This document shows positions 27,437-35,742 of a DNA stretch of 64,000 nt, one piece after another. Origin of the DNA: Cohnella faecalis (GTDB taxonomy: Bacteria > Bacillota > Bacilli > Paenibacillales > Paenibacillaceae). The notes beneath the pieces were generated by a model. The model was not told the DNA's origin. It did no database searches and saw only the letters and a list, made by a program, of their open reading frames with translations. Positions within the stretch are counted from its first letter, which is position 1. Each line of letters starts with the position of its first letter. The DNA lies in assembly GCF_003570905.1 (NCBI RefSeq), contig NZ_QXJM01000023.1:248001-312000 (forward strand), given 5' to 3'. A program made the translations under genes and the position numbers.

Positions 27437-28539
27437 ATGTCCATGCCAATCGGAAAAACGAGCATTGCTCCTATCATTATGGTCATTATGCTGTCGATCG
27501 GTCTGCTTAATCACGTCATCATTATGCCTCTGCTGCTCGGAGCGGCCGGCCGCGACGCCTGGCTCTCGATCTTGCTGTGCAGCGCCTTGCTGCCTCTATG
27601 GCTGCTTATCGTGCATCGCGTTGTTCAAGCGGTCAGGCAGCAGCCGATGCTGGCATGGATAGAATCCGTCTCCGGAAAAGCCAGCCGAATGACGGTTGCC
27701 TTCATTTTCGGAGTTCTATTGGTTATGGACATCGTCATTACGTCTACGGATACGCTGACATGGGCTACAACGACCTATTTGCCCAAAACGCCGATGGTCG
27801 TTACGACTTCCGTCTTTTTGATTTTATGCGGCTTCGCGGCGTATGTCGGCTTCCGAACGATCGCTATCGTATCCGGCATATTGCTCCCCTTCGTCGTTCT
27901 GCTCGGCTTTTTCGTCGCCGGCGCGAATACCGGACGCAAAAATTACAACGAGCTGTTCCCGATATTGGAGCATGGCTGGAGCCCCGTTTTGCGCGGAATG
28001 TTGATCGTCGGCGGTGGATTCGCCGAATTGATCCTGTTCATCCTCCTCCAGCAATATGCGAACAGCCCGTTCAAACGCAAGCAAGTTTTGTTGACGGGGG
28101 TCATCATAAGCGTGCTGTGCATGGGCCGACGGTCGCGGCGCTTGCCGAATTCGGTCCGGCGGAGGCCAGTCTCCAACGGTACCCGGCCTTTTCTCAATGG
28201 CGTCTCGTACAGATCGGCAAATATATCGAGCATCTCGATTTTTTTGCGATCTACCAATGGCTGAGCGGTGCATTCGTGCGTACGGCGTCGGCGCTGTGTC
28301 TTTTGGCGGACATGTTCGGCGTTCGTTCCAACAAACATAGAGGGGCGTTCATCGCCTTAATAATTTTTCTCGTTCTGTTTGTAAACGTCTATCCGACGGG
28401 AGACTCCTTGCAATATTTTCTCGTTTCCTGGTATACGCCATCGATGCTTCCGATCGCCTTGTTGCTGTCCATGTACTTGTTCCTGCTCGCCGTCGTTTCG
28501 CGGAAGGGAGGAAAATCGAATGCTCAAAACGGGGCATAG
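27437..28539 (+). CDS. Spore germination permease, GerAB family (single-base frameshift)
   Basis: 367 aa after repair, about ten membrane helices. ATG 27437 (GGGGTGAGAGG upstream) opens a GerAB/APC-type protein that reads cleanly to SVLCMG. At GGG 28123-28125 one G is missing; with it the sequence continues MGPTVAALAEFGPAEASLQR, then YPAFSQWRLVQIGKYIEHLD and LSMYLFLLAVVSRKGG to 28539. It is the amino-acid-permease-like subunit of a germinant receptor in the inner spore membrane. It overlaps the GerAA gene by 20 nt. The order here is AB-AA-AC rather than the common AA-AB-AC. Confidence 0.87.
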
Positions 28540-29947
28540 CTGGTTCGACGATGCTATCGAAGGCTGCTCGGACGTAAGGCTTGAGCACCTCGCTGCCGAA
28601 GCCGGTTCAATCGTAATTGCATTCGAAGAAGCAATGATCGATTATCGGCTGCTGTATGAGACTATCGTGCCGAAGTGGTTGGCCGAAGAAAGAAAAGAAG
28701 ACGGTCGGCGCAAGCCGCCTTACCAAACGAGCGAGCTCCATCAAGAGACGGATGCGGACAAAAAAGCGCTGCTTTCCATACTGTTCTCGGGCGCTATTCT
28801 GCTATTTGCGGATGGTCGCGTCTTCGCTGCCGGATTGTCGCAAATTCCCGGAAGAAGTCCGGAGGAATCGAGCACCGAAATATCGGTCAAAGGGCCGAAG
28901 GACGGACTGATCGAAGAGCTGTCGGTCAACATTGCCCTGATTCGAAAGAGGTTGCGCTCCGTCGATTTGAAGGTACAAAGATTTGCGGTCGGCTCCGTTA
29001 CGCAGACGCCTGTGGCGCTTCTATACGTAGCAAGCCGAGCGAAGCCGGAATTAATCGAGGAGGCTTGCCGCCGAATCCGATCCATCAAGGTGGATGCATT
29101 GGAAGGTGCGGCTATCGAGGGGCTGCTGCAGGACAATCCGTCCAGCCTGTTTCCCGAGCTCGATTATAGCGGACGGCCCGATTACTTGTTTGAAGCGTTA
29201 ATGAAGGGAAGAGTCGTCTTCCTGGTTGAAGGAACTCCCCAAGGCTTCGTAGCCCCAATTAATATGTTCCTGCTGCTGAAATCGCCCGAAGACAGCAGCA
29301 TGCCTTACTATTTCGTAACGTTCGAAAGGATTATTCGTCTCGTCGGCCTGGTGTGTACATTGCTTCTGCCTGGATTCTGGGTAGCGCTCTCCGCGTACAA
29401 CCCCGACCAAATCCCGTTTCCTCTGCTGGCAACGGTCATCCAGTCCCGCAACGGGTTGCCGTTATCGACAACGATGGAAATGACGCTTATGCTCCTTATG
29501 TTCGAGCTGTTCCGGGAGGCGGGGGTCCGGCTGCCGCGCGCGGTCGGTCAAACGGTAGCCGTCGTAGGGGGACTTATCGTGGGGGACGCTGCCATTCGCG
29601 CCGGGATGACTTCTCCGACGATGCTCGTCGTATCAGCGATTACGGCGGTCACATCGTTCACCTTGGTCAATCAGACTTTGATCGGCGCGGTTACCGTCTT
29701 GCGTTTTGGCGTTCTCCTCCTTAGTTCGGTACTTGGTATGTTCGGCTTTTTTATTGGGCTATTCTCGCTCATTTTGTATGTGTCGACGCTTAATTCCTTC
29801 GGCCATCCTTATTTGTCGCCGGTTTCTCCGATCCGTTGGAAAGACGTGCTGCCCGCGCTCATACGTCTGCCTATCCGCAGCAGGAGAGGAGCATTCTCGC
29901 CCAAGCGGCCGGAATCGGGATCGTCCCAATCGGAGGGAAAGCGATGA
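28520..29947 (+). CDS. Spore germination protein, GerAA family
   Basis: 475 aa. A soluble N-terminal domain (about 1-240) contains the family block VKGPKDGLIEELSVNIALIRKRL and ALLYVASRAKPELIEE. A membrane domain with several helices follows (LVCTLLLPGFWVALSAY, VVGGLIVGDAAIRAGMTSP). It is the large subunit of the germinant receptor. The Ser/Arg-rich tail is cytoplasmic. Intact; starts within the end of the permease gene and overlaps the lipoprotein gene by ATGA. Confidence 0.92.
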   Translation: MLKTGHSWFDDAIEGCSDVRLEHLAAEAGSIVIAFEEAMIDYRLLYETIVPKWLAEERKEDGRRKPPYQTSELHQETDADKKALLSILFSGAILLFADGRVFAAGLSQIPGRSPEESSTEISVKGPKDGLIEELSVNIALIRKRLRSVDLKVQRFAVGSVTQTPVALLYVASRAKPELIEEACRRIRSIKVDALEGAAIEGLLQDNPSSLFPELDYSGRPDYLFEALMKGRVVFLVEGTPQGFVAPINMFLLLKSPEDSSMPYYFVTFERIIRLVGLVCTLLLPGFWVALSAYNPDQIPFPLLATVIQSRNGLPLSTTMEMTLMLLMFELFREAGVRLPRAVGQTVAVVGGLIVGDAAIRAGMTSPTMLVVSAITAVTSFTLVNQTLIGAVTVLRFGVLLLSSVLGMFGFFIGLFSLILYVSTLNSFGHPYLSPVSPIRWKDVLPALIRLPIRSRRGAFSPKRPESGSSQSEGKR

Positions 29948-31092
29948 GAGAGAAGCTGAGGCGTATACTTCTATCGGGAGTGTGCCTTGTCATTCTATCG
30001 ACGATGCTATCGGCTTGCTGGGACGAGGTTACGATTCAAGACGTCAATTACGTCACGGCGCTCGGAGTCGATTATGACGCGCAATCGGAGCAATTCACGT
30101 TATACGTCCAATTGATCGATATGTCGACCGTCGCTAAAAGCGAAGCAAACTCGGCTACGAGCAATGCGCCGGCCTCTTTCACTGGCATAGCCAAAGGCCA
30201 TACGGTTTATTTGGCGATGCAGGACTTGCTCAATACGATTCAGGAACCACCTTCGCTGGAGCAATTGATGGCGGTCATCGTCAACGAGAGGGCGCTTTCC
30301 CAAATGAGCGATATATTGGACGCCCTTAATCGCAACCGCGCCGTTCGTTATACGACGCAATTGACTGCAACGGATATCGATATTCCGGAGCTGTTCAATG
30401 CCGATCGCTATTTCAACAAATCGCCGCTCATGAATGTCTACTACAACCCCGGTTACAACGTGGAGAAGCGGCCTCACAGTCCGATAGCGGACGTTCAGCA
30501 TTTCGTCCGCGAATATCGGAACCCGACCTTGACGGCGCTCATTCCGCGAATGGTCATGTCCGACAAGCATTGGCTGGCGGAAGGCAAGCCTGCCCGGTTC
30601 CCCTACGTAGAAGGTGCCTATGCGTTCAAGAAGGGCAAATGGATCGGCGAAATCAAGGACGAAGAAATTCGCGGAATGAAATGGTTCAAAGCATCGATGC
30701 TGCAATCGACTATCCCTATCATGAAGGACGGTTCTTATGCGGCAAGCTTGTCCGTCATTTCGAACAAGGGGCAAATCAAGTACGTTCCCGGCGTTAACGG
30801 CGGCTCGTACGTATTTACGCTCAACGTTCAGTCCGTCGTCAAGGAGCAGATGGAGAAGCTCGGAATGCGGCAAATGATGCAACTGGCCGAGAAAGCGGTC
30901 AAGGATGATTTGCAACGCTCCATCCAATATTCGGCGAAGAAGGGAATAGACCTGTATAATGTAGAGGAGCAAGCCTACCGGTATCATCACAAAAGTTGGG
31001 TAAAGGCTAAGGCGGAAGGAATCGAGTTTGAGCGGCTTCCGGTGAAAATGATCGTGAACGTTAAAATTATGAGCACCGGTAAGCTGAAGTGA
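29944..31092 (+). CDS. Spore germination lipoprotein, GerAC (Ger(x)C) family
   Basis: 382 aa. A lipoprotein signal peptide with lipobox LSAC (Cys near 25) is followed by the family start CWDEVTIQDVNYVTALGVDYD and the Ger(x)C domains (TAIPR-like segment ALIPRMVMSDKHWL, then GAYAFKKGKWIGEIKDEEIRG). It completes the receptor. ATG 29944 overlaps the GerAA stop (ATGA), so the 36-residue upstream extension of the frame is not used. Confidence 0.92.
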   Translation: MREKLRRILLSGVCLVILSTMLSACWDEVTIQDVNYVTALGVDYDAQSEQFTLYVQLIDMSTVAKSEANSATSNAPASFTGIAKGHTVYLAMQDLLNTIQEPPSLEQLMAVIVNERALSQMSDILDALNRNRAVRYTTQLTATDIDIPELFNADRYFNKSPLMNVYYNPGYNVEKRPHSPIADVQHFVREYRNPTLTALIPRMVMSDKHWLAEGKPARFPYVEGAYAFKKGKWIGEIKDEEIRGMKWFKASMLQSTIPIMKDGSYAASLSVISNKGQIKYVPGVNGGSYVFTLNVQSVVKEQMEKLGMRQMMQLAEKAVKDDLQRSIQYSAKKGIDLYNVEEQAYRYHHKSWVKAKAEGIEFERLPVKMIVNVKIMSTGKLK

Positions 31093-31118
31093 CCTCAGGG
31101 AAGGAGAATCGCTGCAAC

Positions 31119-31565
31119 ATGGAATGCAAAAGGATCGATACCGAAGATGAACTGAAGCAAGCTTTCGCCATCCGAATGGAAGTGTTCGTCGACGAGCAGG
31201 GCGTGCCCGAATCGGAGGAAATGGACGAATACGACGTTTTGTCGGCACCGTGCACACATTTTCTCTTATGGCAGGACGGCGTCCCGATCGCGACGGGGCG
31301 CTGGCGCGAATACGACGACCGTCCCGGGGCCGTGAAAATACAGCGGTTTGCCGTTCGGGCGCGTTACAGAGGGACGGGGGCCGGCCGTGTTCTGATGGAG
31401 GGGATGGAGCGAGATGCGCGCACGCGAGGATTCACGCAGGCTGTGTTGGACGCGCAATGTACAGCCGAGCCGTTCTACCTGAAGCTCGGATATGTGACAG
31501 AATCGGAAGAAGCATTCCTCGATGCGGGCATTCTTCACGTCAGAATGAGCAGATCTCTGAAATAG
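31119..31565 (+). CDS. GNAT acetyltransferase, YjcF-like
   Basis: 148 aa. Typical for this group: FAIRMEVFVDEQGVPESEEMDE, acetyl-CoA motif A QRFAVRARYRGTGAGRVLMEG and FYLKLGYVTESEEAFLDAGILH. Substrate unknown. ATG 31119 has AAGGAGAAT upstream; it starts 26 nt after the germination lipoprotein gene and may be transcribed with it. Confidence 0.85.
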   Translation: MECKRIDTEDELKQAFAIRMEVFVDEQGVPESEEMDEYDVLSAPCTHFLLWQDGVPIATGRWREYDDRPGAVKIQRFAVRARYRGTGAGRVLMEGMERDARTRGFTQAVLDAQCTAEPFYLKLGYVTESEEAFLDAGILHVRMSRSLK

Positions 31566-31579
31566 TTTCCATTCCTTTA

Positions 31580-31608
31580 TTGACATTGATAATCGTTATC
31601 ATTAAAAT
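31580..31608 (+). promoter_or_regulatory. Promoter with Fur box
   Basis: TTGACA (31580-31585), 17-nt spacer, TAAAAT (31603-31608). The spacer carries GATAATCGTTATC; positions 31582-31600 match 16 of 19 of the Fur consensus GATAATGATAATCATTATC. Iron repression of the next gene is expected. Confidence 0.8.
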
Positions 31609-31647
31609 GAGAACAAACCGATATCCCGAAAGGAGCTGACGTTTGTT

Positions 31648-32442
31648 TTGCACGAGCATTCGGATTCCACTCCCAGATTGGCGTTTCATTTTTCAACGGT
31701 CAAGCTCTTGTCGCCGGATTCCATGCTGGCCGTGCCTCTAGGACAAGGCATCATGCACAAGGCGCCCGAAAGCGAATGGGTGCAGCTGGACGAAGGACTT
31801 CCCGACGATACGCACGTGAACCGCTTGCAAGTATACGGTGAAGATATATACGCCTGCACGAATCAAGGCTTGTTCAAGAGAGAAGAGAATTGGTGGACTC
31901 CCGGCGGTCTCGGAGCGTTCTGCTATCAATTCAAGCAGGTTGGCCGAGTATCGCTGGCCGGCACGTCCAATGGATTATGGTGCAAGGACGGGAATGAATG
32001 GCGGGCGCTCTCCTGCTCGGGCAGAGTCGTTTACGATTTTTTATATTTGCCTCATTTTATAGTCATCGGAATGGATTTGGGATTATCGATCTACGATAGG
32101 CTCGCTCAAGCCTGGATGAATTTCCGGTTGAACGTAGCGGTGACGAGCCTCATCGTTTCGCAGGGCGTTATCATGGGAGCGACGGAAAAAGGCGAGCTTC
32201 TGATCGGCAATCGGAAAGGCGGCTTCGAGCGGTACAAATTCGGCAGCTTGTTCGTCTTCAACGTCGTTAATGCGGGCAACGAGTCCTTCGCCTGCACCGA
32301 CAAGGGACTGTACCGGATCAGCCGGTTCCGCAATGCGCCGCGCCTTATGGCCGTGAAGCTCGGCTGTCAGGTAACCGACGTCGACTCCGACGGCGAGAGC
32401 CTCTACATCGCAACCTTGTTTCAAGGCGTGCAAAAAATATAA
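31648..32442 (+). CDS. Fur-box-controlled hypothetical protein, beta-propeller-like
   Basis: 264 aa, no signal peptide. It consists of short repeated strand units with loop signatures such as DIYACTNQGLFKREE, SLAGTSNGLWCKDG, GATEKGELLIGN, SFACTDKGLYRIS and SLYIATLFQGVQKI, spaced 40-50 residues, the look of a beta-propeller (two-component-regulator-propeller or WD-like). No catalytic motif is visible. TTG 31648 follows AAGGAG by 12 nt. The Fur box in its promoter is the only functional clue: induction under iron limitation. The gene is single and is followed by the repeat element. Confidence 0.65.
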   Translation: MHEHSDSTPRLAFHFSTVKLLSPDSMLAVPLGQGIMHKAPESEWVQLDEGLPDDTHVNRLQVYGEDIYACTNQGLFKREENWWTPGGLGAFCYQFKQVGRVSLAGTSNGLWCKDGNEWRALSCSGRVVYDFLYLPHFIVIGMDLGLSIYDRLAQAWMNFRLNVAVTSLIVSQGVIMGATEKGELLIGNRKGGFERYKFGSLFVFNVVNAGNESFACTDKGLYRISRFRNAPRLMAVKLGCQVTDVDSDGESLYIATLFQGVQKI

Positions 32443-32455
32443 AGGCGAGCATAAC

Positions 32456-32503
32456 GAGGGGCTGTCCCAAAAGGTCATAAAATGGACCTAAGGGGCAGCC
32501 CCT
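32456..32503. repeat. 48-bp palindromic flank, left copy
   Basis: Identical to 33245-33292. Ends GGGGCTG...CAGCCCC and inner AGGTC...GACCT form nested arms, so each copy can fold as a long hairpin. It abuts the 51-bp tandem array. Confidence 0.85.
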
Positions 32504-33244
32504 GTTTCAGTGTGGTCGAGAGCGCAACAGTGGTACGAGGTACCGTACAATCGGCTCGAAGTGGTGTTCGAGTGCGCAACAGTGGTACGAGGTACCGTAC
32601 AATCGGCCGAAAGTGCGGTCGAGCGCGTAACAGTGGGAAGAGGTACCATACAATCAGCCGAGAGTGCTGTCGAGAACGCAACAGTGGGACGAGGTACCAT
32701 ACATTCGGTGGGATGTGCGGTCGAGAGCGCAACAGTGGGACGAGGTACTATACAATCAGCCGTGAGTGCTGTCGAGAACGCAACAGTGGGAAGAGGTACC
32801 ATACAATCGGCGGGAAGTGCGGTCGAGAGCGCAGCAGTGGGACGAGGTACCATACTTTCGGCGGGAAGTGCGGTCGAGAGCGCAGCAGTGGGACGAGGTA
32901 CCGTACAATCGGCCGAAAGTGCGGTCGAGAGCGCAACAGTGGGACGAGGTACCATACAATCGGCCGAAGGTGCGGTCGAGAACGCAACAGTGGGACGAGG
33001 TACCATACTTTCGGCCGAAGGTGCGGTCGAGAGCGCAGCAGTGGGACGAGGTACCATACTTTCGGCGGGAAGTGCGGTCGAGAGCGCAGCAGTGGGACGA
33101 GGTACCGTACAATCGGCCGAAAGTGCGGTCGAGCGCGTAACAGTGGGACGAGGTACCATACAATCGGCCAAAAGTGTGGTCGAGAGCGCAACAATGGGAC
33201 GAGGTACCATACAATCGGCGGGAAGTGCGGTCGAGAGCGCAACA
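32504..33244. repeat. 51-bp tandem repeat array (about 14 units)
   Basis: The anchor GAGGTACC (variant GAGGTACT once) recurs at 32537, 32589, 32640, 32691, 32742, 32793, 32844, 32895, 32946, 32997, 33048, 33099, 33150 and 33201, i.e. spacing 52 then 51 throughout. Unit core pieces: GAGGTACCATACAATCGGC, GAAAGTGCGGTCGAG, AGCGCAACAGTGGGAC. Variants are mosaic (ACAATC or ACTTTC; CCGAA or CGGGA; GCAACAG or GCAGCAG). Units 7-8 and 11-12 share the same variants, suggesting a block duplication. 51 is divisible by 3, so long open frames arise on both strands without being genes. Confidence 0.9.
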
Positions 33245-33292
33245 GAGGGGCTGTCCCAAAAGGTCATAAAATGGACCTAAGGGGCAGCCCCT
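33245..33292. repeat. 48-bp palindromic flank, right copy
   Basis: Exact direct copy of 32456-32503. The last partial 51-bp unit runs straight into it. The 90 nt between it and the kinase gene end at 33381 hold nothing I can identify. Confidence 0.85.
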
Positions 33293-33380
33293 TCATTTGG
33301 CAAGATGGAAGCGTCGAATAACCACTTTTTACATCCAACTTGCATGGACTAACCGTGAATGTTGTTAATGCCGCTGTGAA

Positions 33381-34854
33381 TTAACTAAGCGAAAGCACCT
33401 TCGTCATGTTGTCGGGCAGCCTGATGCGGAACACCGTTCCTTCGCCGACCCGGCTGTCGACAGTGATGCTGCCTCCGTGCAAATCGACGATCGATTTCGT
33501 AATGGAGAGGCCGAGCCCCGCTCCGCCGGATTTTCTCGTGCGGGAGGAATCGATGCGATAGAACCTTTCGAACAAATGGGGCAAATGATCGGGCAAGATG
33601 CCCGACCCGTTATCGGCGACGGACAATTCGATACCTTGCGCAACCGGTCTTACGAGCAGACGAATTTTGCCCCGCTCGGGGTCCGTATGCTGAATAGAGT
33701 TGTGGAAGAGGTTCAATATCACTTGCTTGATCTTATCGATGTCAAGCAATCGATAAGATCCGAAGTGAAGATCGAACTCGACTTTTCTTCGATCCGCAAG
33801 CAGCTGTAGCTGAGGCTCCATCTCTTCGACAATTGAGGAGAGATCGGCTTCGGTCCATTGTACGGTAGGAGCGCGGTCAAGCCTGGCGAGAGTAAGCAAA
33901 TCGCGGACGAGCTTGTTCATGCGCTCGGATTCCCCATGCATGCTTTCCAGCGATTTGCGAAGCTGCTCCGGATTCGAAGCTGCTCCGCGGAGCAGAACCT
34001 CCAGAAAGCCGTGGATGGAAGTCAGCGGAGTGCGCAGCTCGTGGGAAGCGTCCGCTACGAATCGGCGCATCTGCTCCTTCGCTTCCTGCTCCGCCAGGAA
34101 CGAAGCTTCCAGCCGACCGAGCATCAGGTTGAAGGAATGGGCGAGACGATCGATTTCCGTCTGCCCATGCTCTTCCGGCAGCCGCTCGTTCAATCTCTCC
34201 GAGTCCATCCGCTCCATCGTGCCGACGATATTCGATAAAGGAATAAGCGTCTTTCGCAGCACGGGACGGAACGTAAGCAGTCCGAGAACGAGGGCGAACA
34301 CGGCGAGTCCGACGAACAGCAGCAGCTGGCGAAGCAAATCCTCTTTCATCGGCGCGGTTCGCGTGCTGATTTGGACGATTCCGCCGTTACCTCGGTCGAA
34401 GCTTCGAACCTGCCCTAGAACGACAAGCTGTTCCGACCCGCGTCGTCGACGACAATTTCGTAACCGCCGTTTTTATTGCGAGGAACGTTCCGGGCTTCTC
34501 GTAAGCATCGGCTTCCAAGCGGGGAATGGAGCCGGATTGCTTGTCCGAGCTGATCTCGTGGAACGTTCCGTCCGCTTCGATGTAGGCGACGGAAGTGCCG
34601 GGAAAAAACAGGAACGGATCGTTGCGCCCTCTTCGCGCTATAGAATCGAAGCGCTCCCACATGTCGCCGGGTATCGATTCGATCTGGCGCAGCAGCGTGG
34701 AAGCTTTATTTTGATATACGAAAGATTTTATGAACACATATTGAAGCATCCCTACGAGAACGAGCACCGCCGCCAAAACCGCAAGCGATCGGGTCAGCAA
34801 TTGGAATTGGAGGGAGCGCGGCAGCCATCGGAGCCAAGGACGGAGCCGCTTCAT
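33381..34854 (-). CDS. Sensor histidine kinase of the exporter locus (two single-base frameshifts)
   Basis: 491 aa after repair. Transmembrane helix 1 (about 21-42), an extracytoplasmic sensor of about 120 residues, TM2 (LLLFVGLAVFALVLGLLTF), HAMP, HisKA with SHELRTPLTSIHGF and HATPase with NLFHNSIQHTD, DNGSGI and GGAGLGLSI. The sensor is broken twice: one T/A missing at 34470-34474 and one C/G at 34437-34439; restoring both gives AIKNGGYEIVVDDAGSEQLVVLG. It overlaps the upstream regulator gene by ATGA. Divergent from a MacAB-like exporter, so it probably senses the exporter substrate or envelope stress. Confidence 0.85.
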
Positions 34855-35533
34855 CGGATGTCGACCCGGTAGCCGGCTCCTCGAATCGTGCGGATAATTT
34901 TATGCTCGCGATCAAGTATTTTGTCACGCAGCGACCGAATGTACACTTCCACTATATTTTCTTCTCCCCCGAAGTCGTATCCCCAAACCCGCTCCAAAAT
35001 GACGCTTTTGCTCAGTACCGCTCCGTGGTTCAGAACGAGACATTTCAACAGCTCGTATTCCGTCGGAGACAGCTCCAGCTCCCGTTCCTGGAACATGATC
35101 CTCTTGCTGGTGTTATCGATCCGGAACGGGCCGATGTGCATTTCCTCCAGCAGTTGAGGGAATTGATTGCGAATGCGGGCATGAACGCGGGCGAGCAGCT
35201 CCGAGAAGCTGAACGGCTTGGGCATATAATCGTCGGCACCTACCGTTAATCCCCTTACCCGGTCGTCGATATCTTCTTTGGCTGTCAGCATGATCACAGC
35301 AACGGGCTGCATTCTTTTGAGCCTGCTGCACACTTCGAAGCCGTCCATCTCCGCATCATGACGTCCAGAATGACGACGTGCGGGCGGAACTGCTCCGCGG
35401 CGGCCAATCCTGCTACTCCATCCGGAGCCGTCTGCACCTGAAATCCCTCATTCGAGAGCCCCAGCTCCAGAAATTGCAAAATATTCGGCTCGTCGTCTAT
35501 CAATAAAATTTTGATTCCTTTGTTCTGCTGCAT
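34851..35533 (-). CDS. OmpR-family response regulator (single-base frameshift)
   Basis: 227 aa after repair. The receiver domain has KILLIDDEPNILQF, phospho-acceptor Asp in VVILDVMM and Lys in DDYMPKPFS; the winged-helix DNA-binding domain ends YIRSLRDKILDREHKIIRTI. The frame breaks after DVMM at 35353, where one G (C on the coding strand) is missing; restored it reads DVMMPEMDGFEVCSRLK. It is the partner of the kinase below it and probable binder of the operator at 35589-35659. Confidence 0.88.
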
Positions 35534-35588
35534 GCTCTTATTCCTCCTCGATGGTATTCCTATTATGCTCTAACCGCCTTAACTCCTG

Positions 35589-35659
35589 CTGAGAGAAAGC
35601 TGAAAAAATGCTGAAAGCTCGCAAGTTTTTTCGTTCAGAAATCTTTCAGCTAGCTTTCA
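35589..35659. promoter_or_regulatory. Symmetric operator of 11-bp direct repeats between regulator and exporter
   Basis: CTGA occurs at 35589, 35600 and 35611 (period 11), and its complement TTCA(G/T) at 35634, 35645 and 35656 (period 11). Thus three direct repeats face each way. Direct repeats of one helical turn are typical for OmpR/PhoB-type regulators. The array lies between the divergent regulator and the adaptor gene. Confidence 0.7.
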
Positions 35660-35742
35660 TATCGGACTAAGGTTTGCCAGACATAATGACGCTATGCAAC
35701 ATTATCGCGAACGAAATTACGGTTGAAAGCGGGGCACGCGGA

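Noticed and set aside
32504..33244. Possible CRISPR array
   Set aside because: Units are contiguous 51-bp tandem repeats with point variants; there are no constant repeats separated by unique spacers and no cas genes nearby.
32456..33292. Insertion sequence with terminal repeats
   Set aside because: The two 48-bp copies are direct, not inverted, relative to each other, no transposase is encoded between them, and no target duplication was seen.
32482..33321. Long open frames of 250-280 codons on both strands (for example a repetitive Arg/Ser/Tyr-rich protein)
   Set aside because: They are a by-product of the 51-bp period (17 codons): several frames stay open at once, none has a ribosome site, and the start lies in the 48-bp hairpin flank.
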